Positions 7,392 to 16,477 are shown, numbered from the stretch's first letter. The stretch: DNA of 33,192 bases from Bacteroidota bacterium (GCA_029557915.1 JAKQHS010000053.1:1-33192); one strand, 5' to 3'. The notes: generated by a model not told the origin, from the sequence alone. Made by a program: numbers and translations.

Positions 7392-8471
7392 TTAGAAGCG
7401 GTAGGAATAAGTTGCTGAAATAAAATTATCCGCGAAAGCGGCGTCGCCGTGCCTCAGGCCCAGGGGGTCCTGCTGGTCTTGCCAGGATTTGATCCGGTTT
7501 CTTTCTACGGCGATAGGCAGGTTGAAGGCAAAGGTATGGCGCCCGGTCATCCAGAAAATTCCGGGTTCTACCGAAATAATATAACCCGGTCTCCGGAATC
7601 CTTCGCTATCGCCGATCAGGTCAATCGCAGGCAGTCCTTCGATGCGTCCGCCCAGGCTGACGGCAATACCTTGTTTTGGAAGTATCGAATAATTCAGTCC
7701 GAGCCGGGCCGCATATTGGTCGGCCACGGAGAAACCGGTGAGCGGGTTAATATTCCTGGGACTGAATAAATAAAAACCATTGTAATACAGGGAAGTATTG
7801 TTAAACAAAGCCTGGTAACCCTGCATTTCCACATTAAATCCCCAGCTTCCGTCACCAACCTGCATGGACTGATCCACCGTTTTATACTGCAGGTATTCTT
7901 TTCCGTTTTTATCCAGTTTATGAAAATTATCTTTTGCATTCGGGTTCCCGGTCGGCGCTTTGACGCCCAGTCCAACCGCGACATTACCATTCATGCTTTT
8001 TTGGGGATGAAATATCCAATAGGTAGCGGTCAGCCGGATATCCCCGATGCCTGAAGAATAGGTTGAAAACCGGCTGCGGTTCGGGTTGGCCGATTCTGCA
8101 TTTCCATAGTGCTCATACAGTGAGGACCTGGCGTTGTCGTTATAAGGGACATTGAGTGCAAAACTGAAGCGGTCATTCAAGGCAAAGGTCAGGCCGAAAT
8201 CAAAGGAATGCGCATTATTGATGACCTGGGTATTTTGTTCGACCCGGTGGGTTTGCTCCACCGTACCCACAAAATGTTTATACGAATGCAGGTACCGGTA
8301 ACCGGCAACAAACTGGAACTGCCCCTTATTCATTGCGGTATTGGTATTGTTGATCCCGCCCGTGGCGCAAGACATATGCCGCACCGCGATGCATCCCTGG
8401 GCCTGAAGAGCATCATGCCCAACGAGGACGGACAGGAGAGATAAGGTAAGGATGGTTGAATATTTTTTCAT
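7392..8471 (-). CDS. Predicted outer-membrane beta-barrel protein (transporter-like)
   Basis: 359 aa. The first ~25 residues (MKKYSTILTLSLLSVLVGHD, then ALQAQ) are a signal peptide. The mature protein alternates short amphipathic strands and turns (FDFGLTFALNDRFSFALNVP, GDIRLTATYWIF, AVGLGVKAPTGNP) and ends in an aromatic strand, ISATYSYRF, the usual C-terminal barrel signature. Two cysteines lie shortly after cleavage (GCIAVRHMSC) and may form a disulfide. It resembles the loosely defined Phenol_MetA_deg/transporter barrels. It starts 27 bases after the haloperoxidase-like gene and probably belongs to its operon. It is followed by a 220-base gap before the AhpD operon. Substrate unknown. Confidence 0.75.
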   Translation of the reverse strand: MKKYSTILTLSLLSVLVGHDALQAQGCIAVRHMSCATGGINNTNTAMNKGQFQFVAGYRYLHSYKHFVGTVEQTHRVEQNTQVINNAHSFDFGLTFALNDRFSFALNVPYNDNARSSLYEHYGNAESANPNRSRFSTYSSGIGDIRLTATYWIFHPQKSMNGNVAVGLGVKAPTGNPNAKDNFHKLDKNGKEYLQYKTVDQSMQVGDGSWGFNVEMQGYQALFNNTSLYYNGFYLFSPRNINPLTGFSVADQYAARLGLNYSILPKQGIAVSLGGRIEGLPAIDLIGDSEGFRRPGYIISVEPGIFWMTGRHTFAFNLPIAVERNRIKSWQDQQDPLGLRHGDAAFADNFISATYSYRF

Positions 8472-8498
8472 TTCCTGTTGGTTTAATGGAAAAATAAA

Positions 8499-10034
8499 TT
8501 AAAGTCCTGAACCGTCGGTCTGACCGCGTTGGACCGCGTATCCACCGATGGTTTTGCCATGGGCTACACCCATTTCGCAATCCACGCGGTAGTGGATCAG
8601 CCCATAGATCCTCGAATTCGAGGCTTCCAGGGCCATGGCTTCAAACTCATTTTTTCTTTCCGGAAAAATATAGGACAACACGGTCGCACCGGCGGAAGAA
8701 AAAGTGGAATGGCCCGAGGTATAGGATGGGAAATTGGGCAGACCTACTGATGTTTTAACACCAAACTGCTGAGGCCTGGGAGTAAAATAATAGTGTTTCG
8801 CATCCCAGCAGGCAATGCCTGCGTCCATTTCTGCAGTACCCAGCAATGCCAGGGTCCGGGCCATGCGTACTTCACTGTATTTGGCATCTTTACCGGCCTC
8901 CGCCCCAATCCGGTGCCAATGGGCAGGGGGGGTGTAGGAGCCGGCTCCATCTGCCCAGAAATTGGCGATCCGGGCTTGTTCACGGGTTTGATTTTTTTGA
9001 ATACCCTGAAGTTCTTTCAGGTCTTTTTCAAATTCAGGCGTGCCCACGATCCAGGGTTTGGGTGGTCTCATAGCAATCATGGTCTCCTTGCTGAAATTCC
9101 AGGTTGCCACCTCCCCATAGGTAGGCAGCATCGTCGGCCGAAGAGGGCTCTCCTGGCTTTTCCAGGGTTCAATAATCCCGATTGACTTGGCGGTCTCAAT
9201 CATTGCGGGAGTCCTGGACTGGTTGTTTGCCGCGGACATACCATCGGTTTTGGCTTTCGCCATGACCCTGGCTGCAACAGCTTTGCCTAAGGCATCGCCT
9301 GCTGTAATATCACTGGGTGTACTCATAGCAGCCCATATCATTGCATTTTTATTTTCTGCCAGTTTGCCGTCCAGATAGGGAACTTCGCCGGGGAACATAG
9401 CGATCAGTACGGTATAGGAAGCGGCTGCCACCACAGCTGCTTCAGATGGATAAGAAGGAAGGTCTGAGGCCGGAAGAAGGGGTTTGATGCCTGAATCGAT
9501 TTTGTAGGGAGCCTTGCGGTTGAACTTGTATTTATAATTCCAGGCCGTGACCAGGGCATCGAACTGGGCTACGGACAGATAGGCCAGGGCGCGGGCGGCA
9601 TAAGGGGGATTTGCAAATGGGAATTTTGGATCTTTGAGCGGATTCGCTGCATCCGGAACGGGGTATTTCCCTTCGGCGTTGGAGGCGGGCGGAAGATTGT
9701 ACCTGGCGCTGAGTTCCCGGGCTATTTCATTCCACCGGTAAACGGCCCCGGCTCCCCAGTGTTCGACAGCAGCCCTGTTTTCTGGAGTCACTCTTGGGGC
9801 AATATAATTTTTCAGTGAATCCAATTCCTTGAGATATGCCGGATCGGTCACCGGTTTGGGTTCGGGTACCACGATATCGCTGACGCTGGATAAAATATAA
9901 GGCTTCCATTGGCCTGCGTTTTCGTCGAGGCTGGAGACCGCATAAGGTTCCAGAAGCGGATTTTGGATATCCTTGTCACAGGCGACTATGAATGCTCCCA
10001 CCAAGGCGATCACTGGAAAAAGTTTCATTTTCAT
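8499..10034 (-). CDS. Vanadium-dependent haloperoxidase / PAP2-family lipoprotein
   Basis: 511 aa. A lipoprotein signal peptide ends at Cys19 (FIVACDKD). The three PAP2/haloperoxidase motifs are complete: K413-x6-R420-P (KHYYFTPRP), PSYTSGHST with Ser440, Gly441 and His442, and S-R475-x5-H481-x3-D485 (SRIYGLIHYRVD). In vanadium haloperoxidases these hold vanadate, with the central His as acid-base; in acid phosphatases they bind phosphate. The 511-residue length with a large helical N-terminal half favours the haloperoxidase side. An N-terminal segment (about 193-215) looks like a worn copy of the PSYxSGH region. It should be anchored in the periplasm or at the cell surface. It lies between two barrel genes at 27- and 33-base spacing. 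Phosphatase activity remains an alternative. Confidence 0.87.
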   Translation of the reverse strand: MKMKLFPVIALVGAFIVACDKDIQNPLLEPYAVSSLDENAGQWKPYILSSVSDIVVPEPKPVTDPAYLKELDSLKNYIAPRVTPENRAAVEHWGAGAVYRWNEIARELSARYNLPPASNAEGKYPVPDAANPLKDPKFPFANPPYAARALAYLSVAQFDALVTAWNYKYKFNRKAPYKIDSGIKPLLPASDLPSYPSEAAVVAAASYTVLIAMFPGEVPYLDGKLAENKNAMIWAAMSTPSDITAGDALGKAVAARVMAKAKTDGMSAANNQSRTPAMIETAKSIGIIEPWKSQESPLRPTMLPTYGEVATWNFSKETMIAMRPPKPWIVGTPEFEKDLKELQGIQKNQTREQARIANFWADGAGSYTPPAHWHRIGAEAGKDAKYSEVRMARTLALLGTAEMDAGIACWDAKHYYFTPRPQQFGVKTSVGLPNFPSYTSGHSTFSSAGATVLSYIFPERKNEFEAMALEASNSRIYGLIHYRVDCEMGVAHGKTIGGYAVQRGQTDGSGL

Positions 10035-10067
10035 ATCCCCGGATTTGAAATGGATTTATTGGATAAG

Positions 10068-11000
10068 TTAATTAGAGGATTTTTTAATGGAGAACTGGTA
10101 AAGGATACCCGCCATCAGGCTGGTCGTTTGTCCAACATTTCTACCGCTGGTAGTATAAGCATATCGGGCATTGACGCCGAAATGGCCTGGCTGGAATTTG
10201 ACATATGCGCCGATGTTGGTGGCTTCCATATCATTCGTCGGATAAGGGGCGTCGTTCCTTCGGATATGATCCCCCCCAACGCAATCAAATCTTTCCAGGA
10301 ACAAAGTGGCCTGAAGGGAGTTTTTCAGGTATCCGATATTGATGCCTCCATCCGTGGCATTGGGTATGGCCAGCTCATCGCTATTATATATTTTGTCGTT
10401 GGCCTGGTAAGAATCCCGGTCCGTCCTGACGTTGGACCTTGCGGTGTAAGCTCCATGAGCCGTAAAATAAATTCCCGATTTATGCAGGTAATTGAAGACC
10501 AATCGGGCCGAGGCCGTGGCGGAATGCAAGCCAATGGACATGGGAAGGAAGTCAGGAACATAGTTGCTCACCGGTATGGATCCTCCCAAAGTGCCATGGA
10601 GGGACAGGCCCTCGTTATTGAATAATTTGTATTTCAAAGCCGCAGAAAAATCCTGGAGGCCTTTTTGTCCAAGGAGGTTGCCGGCGCTGTTGCGGGTACT
10701 CACATAGGGGAGGCCTACCAGGAGATTGAGTTTGTCCGTGATGCCGGCAGCGGCCATCAACGCAAAGCTTTGGGTGGTATTGGTGCCGATATTCAGATTC
10801 TGCCTTTTCAGAGTATTTTCCCAATAGGTATCCCAACTGTTGTGGCCGTAAGCGGCCACTATGCAGATCGCATTTTTATCCATATAGATGGCATCGTTCG
10901 GCTGCTGGGCCGAAAGGAAAGCAGGGAATAGAAGTACCCGGAATAAAAGAACTGCAGCAAATATCCTGGTCATAAAATATTTTAGATTCATTGAAAACAT
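10068..11000 (-). CDS. Predicted outer-membrane beta-barrel protein, second transporter-like copy
   Basis: 310 aa from the ATG at 11000; in-frame ATGs at 10991 and 10973 are equally good starts, and the last gives a compact signal peptide (MTRIFAAVLLF... ending LSAQ). The mature part shows barrel strands such as TDKLNLLVGLPYVST, LHGTLGGSIPVSNY and HFGVNARYAYTTSGR, and the protein ends ILYQFSIKKSSN. This is the Phenol_MetA_deg/transporter style of barrel, like the gene at 7392. It is the first gene of the haloperoxidase unit and stops 33 bases before the lipoprotein starts. Having two barrels flank one haloperoxidase suggests a surface or outer-membrane complex, which is inference. Confidence 0.75.
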   Translation of the reverse strand: MFSMNLKYFMTRIFAAVLLFRVLLFPAFLSAQQPNDAIYMDKNAICIVAAYGHNSWDTYWENTLKRQNLNIGTNTTQSFALMAAAGITDKLNLLVGLPYVSTRNSAGNLLGQKGLQDFSAALKYKLFNNEGLSLHGTLGGSIPVSNYVPDFLPMSIGLHSATASARLVFNYLHKSGIYFTAHGAYTARSNVRTDRDSYQANDKIYNSDELAIPNATDGGINIGYLKNSLQATLFLERFDCVGGDHIRRNDAPYPTNDMEATNIGAYVKFQPGHFGVNARYAYTTSGRNVGQTTSLMAGILYQFSIKKSSN

Positions 11001-11377
11001 ACAGCAAGCGGGAGTCCGGAAAGGGAAAAAGGGGAAAAACAGGAGTGGTGGGCTCGCCGTTTTTTCCCCTTTAAAAGACTCTTAAAAAACTTATTGTATT
11101 GAAAATATAAAGGAAGATCAAAGGTGCTTATGGATCCGCCGGCTTCACTTTTAAGGGAAATGCCCCATCTTTGTGAAGGCATTAACGAAACCGGTGAGAG
11201 AGCGGCCAATATCATTTCAGCTGTCGTTGGAGCCTCAAAGCTATCCAGGGATGTCTTTCGATCAGGCCCGATTGGACGAACTCCCCTCCGGAAAGGGTAA
11301 AACCGGCAAAAAAAAGGGTAAAAGGGCCATGTCCCGGTTGAATCCGGCCGTTATCATTGATATTAAACCATATAAGG
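11001..11377. other. Divergent intergenic region
   Basis: This gap separates the barrel/haloperoxidase unit (leftward) from the LytTR regulator (rightward), so it should hold both promoters. A sequence close to the Bacteroidota -7 element (CATCTTTG at 11166-11173, plus strand; consensus TAnnTTTG) could serve the regulator. An open plus frame at 11173-11388 overlaps the regulator start and is not convincing as a gene. Confidence 0.5.
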
Positions 11378-12073
11378 ATGGGTCTTAAATGTCTGATCAT
11401 CGACGATGACCCCCTGATCGGGGACCTCCTGAAACATTTTTGCACCAAATCCGGTCTGGTGGATTATTGTATTCTTTCCGCGACCGCGACGGATGGTTTG
11501 CGCCTGATGGCCGGGGGGGAGATCGACCTGGTCTTCCTGGATTACAACCTGCCGGATATGAATGGCCAGAATTTCCTGGAGCTGAAAAAAAGTCGTTTGC
11601 CGGTCATCATGGTGACCTCTGATGAAGCCTTTGCTGCCCGTAGTTATAATTATGAGGATGTGGTGGATTACCTGGTGAAACCCCTTTCCTACGACCGTTT
11701 CCTAAAGGCGATGCAGCGGGTCACCGGGCGTCAGTCAGCCATTCCGGAAAGTCCTGGCCCCGTCACCGATGTTTTTTTTGCCAAAGACGGCAATAAAAAT
11801 GTCCGCATCAAACTGAGTGAAGTGCTTTTTATCAAATCGGAGGATAATTATGTCGCTTTTGTTTTCCCGGAATCCCAGACCCTTTCCCTTTTTACTTTGA
11901 AAGACCTCGAAGCCAAACTGCCCCGCAATTTTAAAAGGGTACACCGCTCCTATATCGTCAATATGGACCGGATCGATTACCTCACCCCTGAAGAGATCGT
12001 GCTGGGGGATAAAAAAGTGCCCATTGGGGAAAAATACCGGAGTGACCTGGAGGCCAGCCTCAATGCGTTGTGA
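11378..12073 (+). CDS. LytTR-type response regulator
   Basis: 231 aa from the ATG at 11378; a TTG at 11357 would add seven residues. The receiver domain (1-~118) has acidic residues Asp9-Asp11 (LIIDDDP), phosphoacceptor Asp55 (VFLDYNLPDMNG), the switch Thr in MVTSDE and the conserved Lys in DYLVKPLS. A LytTR DNA-binding domain (~125-231) follows, with SEVLFIKSEDNYVAF and RVHRSYIVNMDRID. LytTR regulators bind paired direct repeats upstream of target promoters. This is one of the few plus-strand genes. It faces away from the haloperoxidase unit and converges on the hybrid kinase, with 14 bases of 3' overlap. It is probably activated by that kinase. Confidence 0.93.
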   Translation: MGLKCLIIDDDPLIGDLLKHFCTKSGLVDYCILSATATDGLRLMAGGEIDLVFLDYNLPDMNGQNFLELKKSRLPVIMVTSDEAFAARSYNYEDVVDYLVKPLSYDRFLKAMQRVTGRQSAIPESPGPVTDVFFAKDGNKNVRIKLSEVLFIKSEDNYVAFVFPESQTLSLFTLKDLEAKLPRNFKRVHRSYIVNMDRIDYLTPEEIVLGDKKVPIGEKYRSDLEASLNAL

Positions 12074-14768
12074 GGATGGAAGGCAGGTGATGCAGCTGGT
12101 ATTCAAACTCTTGCCGTGTCTTGTCCATTAGGGATGATAAAATGATCGTGTTTTCCCTGGCCTCCGCCGGCGAAACTGAAAACTGTTCCTGGATCTGTTC
12201 CAGGACTTTGAGCAAATGGTGCAGTCGAAATCTCCGCAAGGTGGTGATGATTTTATGGAAAACCTGGTCAAAGGCCTCCTTGTCCCGGGCGTTCAGGCAC
12301 TGGATCAATTGGCCCTGCATGGTCTTCCATTCCTCAATGAGGATTTTCAGGGCATGGGAGATCAGGGCTTCCTCGTGATCATAGTCGTTAAAAAAATCTT
12401 CCATCCAGGGCGGGGGACTGTGCGCATTATCCCAGGCTTTTTGGATTTGGGCCAGCAAGGCTGATGAAGAGATGGGTTTTTGAAGAACCAGGTCCACTCC
12501 CTGCATGCCGGATTCCCCAAGCCGGCTTTGAACATCGATCCCGCTGAGTATGATCAGCACGCCGTGTTCCGATTTAAGGCGGGCCAGGCGGGGCAGGGAC
12601 CGGATCATATTGCCGGAGGACATCATAAAATCGGCAATGATCAGGTCAAACCTCCGGCCCGTGGGCAAGGTATCCAGTTCCCCCGGCTCTCCAATGCAAA
12701 CCAGGTCCTTCTCCAAAGTCCTGAAGACCTGACGGAAAAAATAAATAATCTGTGGGTCATCGTCCATGCACAATACCTGGGTGATCCCGGGGGGCAATCC
12801 CCTGTTAGAGGAATGGCCTGCAAGCGATGTGGCTGCCGGAGGGGTCACCGGAAGTTCAAGGCTGAATGAAAACCTGGAGCCTTTTTGGATCTCCGATTCC
12901 ACTTCGAGTTCAGAATGAAACAATTCCAGCAACTGAATCACGATGGGCAGACCCAATCCCGCACCGGAAAGGTGAGTATTCAGTTCGGTGGCATCCCTTG
13001 AATAAAAGCGTTTTTTAATCTTGTCCAGTTCATCCGGAGGAATGCCGGTGCCATTATCGGTAACGGTAAACCGCAGGGACATGGCCTGGTCCCCGGCATT
13101 AGCCTCTACATCCAGCACGACCTTTCCGCCGGGATTGGTAAATTTTATTGCATTGACCAAAAGGTTGTTCAGGATCTGGCTGAGCCGCAGGGGGTCCACC
13201 CGGAACAAGGTCCCTTTGAGGCCGGGAGGAACATGGGACTCAAGGGAAATATTCCTGGACTGGGCCAGGAATAAATGGCTTCGCGTGATCTCCGACAACA
13301 GGTCAGCCAGGTCTGTATCCTGGGCCTGGAGCCGTATTTGGCCGATTCTCAGCTTGGAAAAATCAAGGATATCGTTGACCAGCGACAAGAGCTGCCGGGA
13401 GCTGAAGCGGATGGTTTTGATCACGGTCTCCTGGTCGGGCCTGGGGTGGTTGGTTTCGAGGATATTGGTCATACCCAGGATACTCTGGAGGGGATTCCGG
13501 ATTTCATGGCTCATGTTTTCCAGGAATTCTTCCTTTGATTTATTGGCTTTCACCGCAGCTTCCCGCGACATCTCCAGTTCCTTCACGTTGTTGCGTATGG
13601 TTCCGGCCATGTTCGAAAAGGCCTTGGCCAGTTCCCCGATCTCATCGGTCTGCCGGATGAGCAGTTTGCTTTCTGAATAATCTTCTGAAAACTTCACCAT
13701 GGACCGGGTGATTTTTTTTAATTCGCGGGACTGCCTCCTCATCCAGAGAAAGGCGATCACCAGGAATAAAAAAGTGATGGCAAAGGTGAGCGCCATCATG
13801 TTTTTTTTCCAGGATTTGAAGGGGTAAAGGATGGCGCTTTCCGGCGCGCTGAGGGCAATAAACAATTTATAGTCCGTCTTGGGGTGGAGCAGGGTGTAAA
13901 ACTCGGTGACTTCTTTTTCCCGGGACACCATACTATCCGTCTCAGGCAGCCTGGTAAATACCGGATCCAACGCGTTGAGGTCAGCAAACCAATGTTTTAA
14001 GTTGGGCGGCTTGCCGAATTCAAATCCGAAACATTCCGCTTCATCCGGATGGACCAGGAAATAACCCGAATTGTTGAAAATATAGAGGTCTTCGTAGAGT
14101 CCGGTCGCTTTTTTGAGGTCTCCGAACAGGGCGTCGAGATCGGTATTGATGATGACGATGCCAAAGGCACGGCCCTCCTTATACACCGGCCCGGCTATCC
14201 TGAGGGTGGGGATGTAGGGGAAATCGATTTTACCGTGCTCCCGGTTGAGGTCGATTTCGGAAAAATAAATGCTGTTTTCCGCCTGTCGGATGGTTTCCGT
14301 AAAATAGCTACGGTCCCCCTTTTCCTGTAGCTCTGCTTCGGCAAGGATTTTTCCTTGGCGCCCGTCCCGGTCCACCCGTACCAGTTCTTTCCCATTGTTG
14401 GCCACTCCGATAAACCGGACCTGGAAATAGGCAGGCCTGGATTCCAGGAGGGCTTTGAATTCATCTCCCAGTTTATCCGCCAGATTTTTCCTTTGACTTT
14501 CCGGAGCCTTCAGGTATTCCTGGATAAGTGGATTATTTTGCAGAAACCGCACATCCCTCCCGATGTAGTCAAAGTGCCCCGTCATTCTTGCAGCCATGTC
14601 CCGCACTTCATTGCGGATCTGGGTCTTGGAGGAAGACAGGATCAGCGCCGCGCTCAAGCGGTAAATCGAATATCCAATGAGCGAAGAAGAAAATATCAGG
14701 AGGATGAGGTAAATGAACGCATTCTTGACCGCCAGGGAGGGATGCCGGTTTAAGAATGAAGGGAACAT
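12060..14768 (-). CDS. Hybrid sensor histidine kinase with periplasmic sensor, receiver and HPt-like tail
   Basis: 902 aa from the ATG at 14768 (MFPSFLNRHPSL). An upstream ATG at 14828 would add 20 residues read from a GGTGGAT repeat and is unlikely. Order: membrane helix ~15-36; periplasmic double-Cache-like sensor ~40-315 (YFQVRFIGVANNGKELVRVD); helix ~323-343; HAMP ~344-398; HisKA with phosphoacceptor His421 (NMSHEIRNPLQ); HATPase with N box NNLLVNAIKF and G boxes DNGTGIPPDE and GAGLGLPI; receiver with phosphoacceptor Asp713 (LIIADFMM); then a helical C-terminal tail with His838 (VFHKIITTLRRF) that resembles an HPt domain. This layout suits a His-Asp-His-Asp relay ending on the convergent LytTR regulator. 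It lies 80 bases downstream of the esterase. The ligand is unknown. Confidence 0.93.
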   Translation of the reverse strand: MFPSFLNRHPSLAVKNAFIYLILLIFSSSLIGYSIYRLSAALILSSSKTQIRNEVRDMAARMTGHFDYIGRDVRFLQNNPLIQEYLKAPESQRKNLADKLGDEFKALLESRPAYFQVRFIGVANNGKELVRVDRDGRQGKILAEAELQEKGDRSYFTETIRQAENSIYFSEIDLNREHGKIDFPYIPTLRIAGPVYKEGRAFGIVIINTDLDALFGDLKKATGLYEDLYIFNNSGYFLVHPDEAECFGFEFGKPPNLKHWFADLNALDPVFTRLPETDSMVSREKEVTEFYTLLHPKTDYKLFIALSAPESAILYPFKSWKKNMMALTFAITFLFLVIAFLWMRRQSRELKKITRSMVKFSEDYSESKLLIRQTDEIGELAKAFSNMAGTIRNNVKELEMSREAAVKANKSKEEFLENMSHEIRNPLQSILGMTNILETNHPRPDQETVIKTIRFSSRQLLSLVNDILDFSKLRIGQIRLQAQDTDLADLLSEITRSHLFLAQSRNISLESHVPPGLKGTLFRVDPLRLSQILNNLLVNAIKFTNPGGKVVLDVEANAGDQAMSLRFTVTDNGTGIPPDELDKIKKRFYSRDATELNTHLSGAGLGLPIVIQLLELFHSELEVESEIQKGSRFSFSLELPVTPPAATSLAGHSSNRGLPPGITQVLCMDDDPQIIYFFRQVFRTLEKDLVCIGEPGELDTLPTGRRFDLIIADFMMSSGNMIRSLPRLARLKSEHGVLIILSGIDVQSRLGESGMQGVDLVLQKPISSSALLAQIQKAWDNAHSPPPWMEDFFNDYDHEEALISHALKILIEEWKTMQGQLIQCLNARDKEAFDQVFHKIITTLRRFRLHHLLKVLEQIQEQFSVSPAEARENTIILSSLMDKTRQEFEYQLHHLPSILTTH

Positions 14769-14782
14769 CGGGCAAAGGTATG

Positions 14783-14810
14783 GGTGGATGGTGGTTGGTG
14801 GATGGTGGAT
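14783..14810. repeat. Four 7-bp repeats (GGTGGAT)
   Basis: Units GGTGGAT, GGTGGTT, GGTGGAT and GGTGGAT on the plus strand, between the esterase stop and the kinase start. They lie in the kinase leader and create a spurious upstream extension of its reading frame. Confidence 0.85.
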
Positions 14811-14848
14811 GGCAATCAGTCCCACCATTCATTGCCCACCAAACCCCC

Positions 14849-16477
14849 TTATTGATTCTTGTAAAACTTATCCAACAACAGATACCGGCCATCATCCTTG
14901 GCGGGAACGGACCTGGATTCGGTGTCGAGGATCATGACCGGCGGCATGGGATCATTGGGAGAAGCGGCGGGCCATTCGGGCAGCTTTGCACCATTGGGAT
15001 TGCCGGTGAGGATAAAGTTGGCAAAGTAATTCTGCATGGTTTCCGAAACTTTATAATCATCGCTGGTCCAGGCGTATTCTTTGACCAGGTGGAGGTTGCC
15101 CATACAGTACTCGATTTCACAGGCATGAGGGGCGCCAATGGCCGGAGGCGGGGGAGGGGCAGGCTGGTCGCTGCGGGTAGTCCCTCCGGCAAGGCCCGGG
15201 CTAAGGGATTTGTCAACGAGGGGTGGGCGCAGTTTGCTGTAGAGATAGCGGTAAACCGGCTGGCTGCTGTGTTTCCGGTGGAGGTCAAACCATTTCCAGG
15301 TGCTGTAGGCAATAAAGCGGTCCGAGGCCAGGGCGGTGGCGGAGTATTCCACCTCTTTCGCAGTGCTGTGCGGGTAAAGTTTCAAAATTTCATCCGCATC
15401 ATCGGGAAAGGCCGCTTTGACCTTGGTGATAAAATTTTCGCTGGTGTAGGGAGAACCCTGCATAAAAGCCCCGCCCGGGATCTCGGCGGAGTTCCAGCCC
15501 AGCAGGAGTGGTATCTTGGCCTGTTCGCCGGCCCTGAATATTTCGGGGATGGTCTTGGGATAAAAATAACCGTCGATTACGGTGGGGAAACCGAAACGCC
15601 GGGCTTCCTGGTAAATCTCGTAAACCTCGCGCGTACTCAGTGCGCGGAGGGAGGCCAGGCTTGGATAACCCGCATTCTTGGCAAAGTCAGCTCCTTCTTT
15701 CTCAGCCTGGGCGAGTGGGACCGGGGCGAGGGTTGGGAAAATACCGGCGCCGCTCTCGCCGATCGCGCCGGCTATCAGGTTTCGGGACAGGGGCGAAACC
15801 ATCTGGGCGCTGACCGAGATCGATCCGGCGGATTCCCCTGCAATGGTTACTTTTTTGGGATCTCCCCCGAAGGCGGCTATGTTTTTTTGGACCCAGGCCA
15901 GGGCGGCGTGCTGGTCCAGCAGGCCGTAATTGCCGGAAGCCTTATAGGGTGATTCGGCGCTCAGTTCGGGGTGGGCCAGGAAACCGAAGATATTGAGCCG
16001 GTAATTGGTGGTCACGACCACCATGCCTTTCTGGGCCATGCTGGCTCCATCGTACCGCGGTTCCGAAGCGTCACCGGCCACAAAACCCCCTCCATAGAAA
16101 TAGACCAGTACGGGGAGGCCTTTGGTGTTCCGTTTGGCCGGGGTCCACACATTCAGGTAGAGGCAGTCTTCGCTCAGGCCGTCAGAGCGGGACATCATAT
16201 CCCCGAAGACAATGCCCTGTACCGGCCTGGGTCCGAATTTTTTGGTTTGTTTTACCCCGGTCCAGTTGACCAGGGGCTGCGGGGCTTTCCACCGGAGGGT
16301 GCCCACCGGAGGTTTGGCAAAAGGGATCCCGAAATATTGCTGGAGGCCGGTTTTGGTGTCGTAATTCCCTTCGATGATCCCGTTGGCGATTTTTGTACGC
16401 ACGGGGAAACTGTTGTTGTCCTGGGCGTGCAGGGAGATCATTAAAAGGCAAGAAAAGGTTAAGAAAAAATGCTTCAT
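14849..16477 (-). CDS. Secreted type-B carboxylesterase
   Basis: 542 aa. Residues 1-18 are a signal peptide (MKHFFLTFSCLLMISLHA). The alpha/beta-hydrolase shows the type-B signatures: SEDCLYLNVWTP at 102-113, oxyanion-hole glycines in FYGGGFVAGD, nucleophile Ser216 in TIAGESAGS, acid Glu332 in GWNSAEIPGG and base His451 in GAPHACEIEYCMGN. It hydrolyses carboxylic esters in the periplasm or outside; the substrate cannot be told. A proline run (PAPPPPPA, ~439-446) precedes the catalytic His. It sits upstream of the kinase gene by 80 bases and is divergent from the small lipoprotein at 16640. Confidence 0.93.
   Translation of the reverse strand: MKHFFLTFSCLLMISLHAQDNNSFPVRTKIANGIIEGNYDTKTGLQQYFGIPFAKPPVGTLRWKAPQPLVNWTGVKQTKKFGPRPVQGIVFGDMMSRSDGLSEDCLYLNVWTPAKRNTKGLPVLVYFYGGGFVAGDASEPRYDGASMAQKGMVVVTTNYRLNIFGFLAHPELSAESPYKASGNYGLLDQHAALAWVQKNIAAFGGDPKKVTIAGESAGSISVSAQMVSPLSRNLIAGAIGESGAGIFPTLAPVPLAQAEKEGADFAKNAGYPSLASLRALSTREVYEIYQEARRFGFPTVIDGYFYPKTIPEIFRAGEQAKIPLLLGWNSAEIPGGAFMQGSPYTSENFITKVKAAFPDDADEILKLYPHSTAKEVEYSATALASDRFIAYSTWKWFDLHRKHSSQPVYRYLYSKLRPPLVDKSLSPGLAGGTTRSDQPAPPPPPAIGAPHACEIEYCMGNLHLVKEYAWTSDDYKVSETMQNYFANFILTGNPNGAKLPEWPAASPNDPMPPVMILDTESRSVPAKDDGRYLLLDKFYKNQ

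Noticed and set aside
11173-11388. Possible small gene upstream of the LytTR regulator
   Set aside because: Lys/Gly-rich run, no clear ribosome site, and overlaps the regulator start.
14756-15952. A 398-codon plus-strand frame opposite the carboxylesterase
   Set aside because: Antisense to an enzyme with all catalytic residues; its start lies in the GGTGGAT repeat.
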